From Calliopsis andreniformis (taxonomy: Eukaryota; Arthropoda; Insecta; Hymenoptera; Andrenidae), in assembly GCF_051401765.1 (NCBI RefSeq), contig NW_027480423.1, forward strand, positions 13,578,001-13,642,000: 64,000 nt of DNA. Direction: 5' to 3'. Below the pieces are notes generated by a model. That model was not told the origin of the DNA. It did no database searches and was given only the letters and a program-made list of their open reading frames with translations. Below are positions 63,401 through 64,000 of this stretch, piece after piece; within the stretch, counting starts at the first letter, position 1; each line of letters opens with the position of its first letter. The position numbers were made by a program, and so were the translations under genes.

Positions 63401-64000
63401 ACCTAGGTTTCACTCTAGGGCGTTGCTCCACCAGATCGAATAGTTAGGGCCTATGAAGTCAACGCCAGAAGCATAAAATACAATAAAGGTGCAGCAGTTT
63501 TTCCATCGTATAACAGGAATAATTGCAACCAGTGTGAAGGTAATGGCATGTTCTACGTTCCGGGCAGCCTAGGCTTCACTCTAGGGCTGTGCTCCACCAG
63601 ATCAAATAGTTAGGGCCTAAGAAGTCAACGCCAGTAGCATAAATTACAATATAAGTACAACAGCTTTTCCATCGTATATAATGTATATTTGCAAACAGTG
63701 TGGAAGTAATGGTCACTTCTACGTTCCGGGCAACCTAGGCTTCACTCTAGGGTGTTGCTCCACTAGATGGAATTGCTAGGGACTTAGAATTCAATGCCAG
63801 AAGCATAAAATGCAATATAAATATAACAGCTTTTCCATCGTATAAAAAGAATAATAGCAACCAGTGTGATAGTTATGGTCATTTCTACTTCGCGCGCAAC
63901 CTAGGCTTCACTCTAGGGCGTTGCTCCATCAGATCGAATAGTTAGGGCCTTAGAAGTCAACGCCCGAAGCATAGAATGCATAATAAATAGAACAGTAGTT
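63401..64000 (+). repeat. Satellite monomers to the window edge
   Basis: About 3.6 further monomers (AATAAAGGTGCAGC, ATATAATGTATATTTGC, TTCGCGCGCAACC types). The last is truncated by the window end after about 111 bases, so the array continues. Confidence 0.9.

Larger units (their letters stand above)
1..64000 (+). repeat. Head-to-tail 166-bp satellite array, about 386 monomers
   Basis: The TTCCGGG-type landmark recurs at 1, 167, 333 and onward at 166-bp steps to 63724 and 63890. Every monomer inspected has the same orientation. Anchors at 1063, 2059, 3055, 4218, 6873, 7702, 15007, 20319, 22807, 28948, 34591, 39901, 42722, 50519 and 62960 drift from phase 66 to phase 45, and each step is explained by a visible 1-2 bp indel. 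No foreign insertion was found, and the array continues past both ends. The monomer equals roughly one nucleosome plus linker histone. That length, the HOR structure and the absence of genes are typical of centromeric satellites, so centromeric or pericentromeric identity is inferred, not shown. Neither promoter nor terminator could be supported anywhere. Confidence 0.99.

Noticed and set aside
53..63640. TTAGGG hexamers resembling vertebrate telomere repeats
   Set aside because: There is at most one per monomer, at a fixed phase and never in tandem. It is simply part of the satellite consensus.
1..64000. CRISPR array
   Set aside because: The repeat is 166 bp with no unique spacers; variation is spread along the unit as in satellite DNA.
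1..64000. Tandem rRNA or 5S genes, tRNA clusters
   Set aside because: The unit length, absence of recognisable rRNA or tRNA segments, and AT-rich half do not fit.
1..64000. Transposon or retroelement nested in the array
   Set aside because: Phase bookkeeping leaves no room for any insertion larger than one or two bases that is not a whole number of satellite monomers, and no foreign sequence was seen.
1..64000. Firm species assignment (Medicago, Prunus or another plant)
   Set aside because: Only the 166-bp length suggests these. I do not recognise the sequence and cannot run a search; a BLAST of one monomer against satellite databases would decide.

Overview
The whole 64-kb window is one uninterrupted satellite-DNA array. 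A unit of 166 bp is repeated head to tail, always in the same orientation, about 385.7 times. I find no gene, RNA gene, transposon, non-satellite spacer or inverted segment. Monomer starts were followed with recurring anchors. They stay in the 166-bp register from base 1 to base 64000, the only shifts being 1-2 bp indels that add up to about -21 bp. The array runs off both ends.

Organism: a nucleosome-sized, AT/GC-bipartite satellite with multi-scale higher-order repeats (HORs) and abundant CpG-to-TpG/CpA variants points to a (peri)centromere of a eukaryote that methylates DNA. A flowering plant is the most likely source, though a vertebrate is not excluded. From memory, 166-bp centromeric satellites are reported in Medicago (MtR-type) and Prunus. 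That is a length match only; I do not recognise this sequence.

Layout: 1-7992 is built from a six-monomer (996 bp) HOR, with a five-monomer block at 245-1070 copied to 4894-5719. At 7993-11336 there is a near-perfect tandem duplication of a ten-monomer unit (1660 bp, 4 differences seen). 11337-18480 is a more diverged mixture with small 3- and 4-monomer duplications and a stray copy of the six-monomer order at 15007-15980. 18480-37800 is a mosaic of blocks re-used at offsets of 3, 12, 13, 15, 18, 20, 21, 32 and 37 monomers. 39310-43021 contains a 17-monomer-offset pair. 44450-56050 contains three versions of a roughly 3.2-kb superblock that differ by gain or loss of exactly 1, 10 and 2 monomers. 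56050-64000 holds short-period (2, 4) and long-period (19) duplications, one of them with a conversion-like patch.

There is no gene network here. The short open frames that recur are by-products of the repeat: 166 is not a multiple of three, and the frames differ according to which monomer variant lost a stop. The value of the window lies in its repeat architecture, which records unequal exchange and conversion in whole-monomer quanta, and in two short dyads carried by many monomers.
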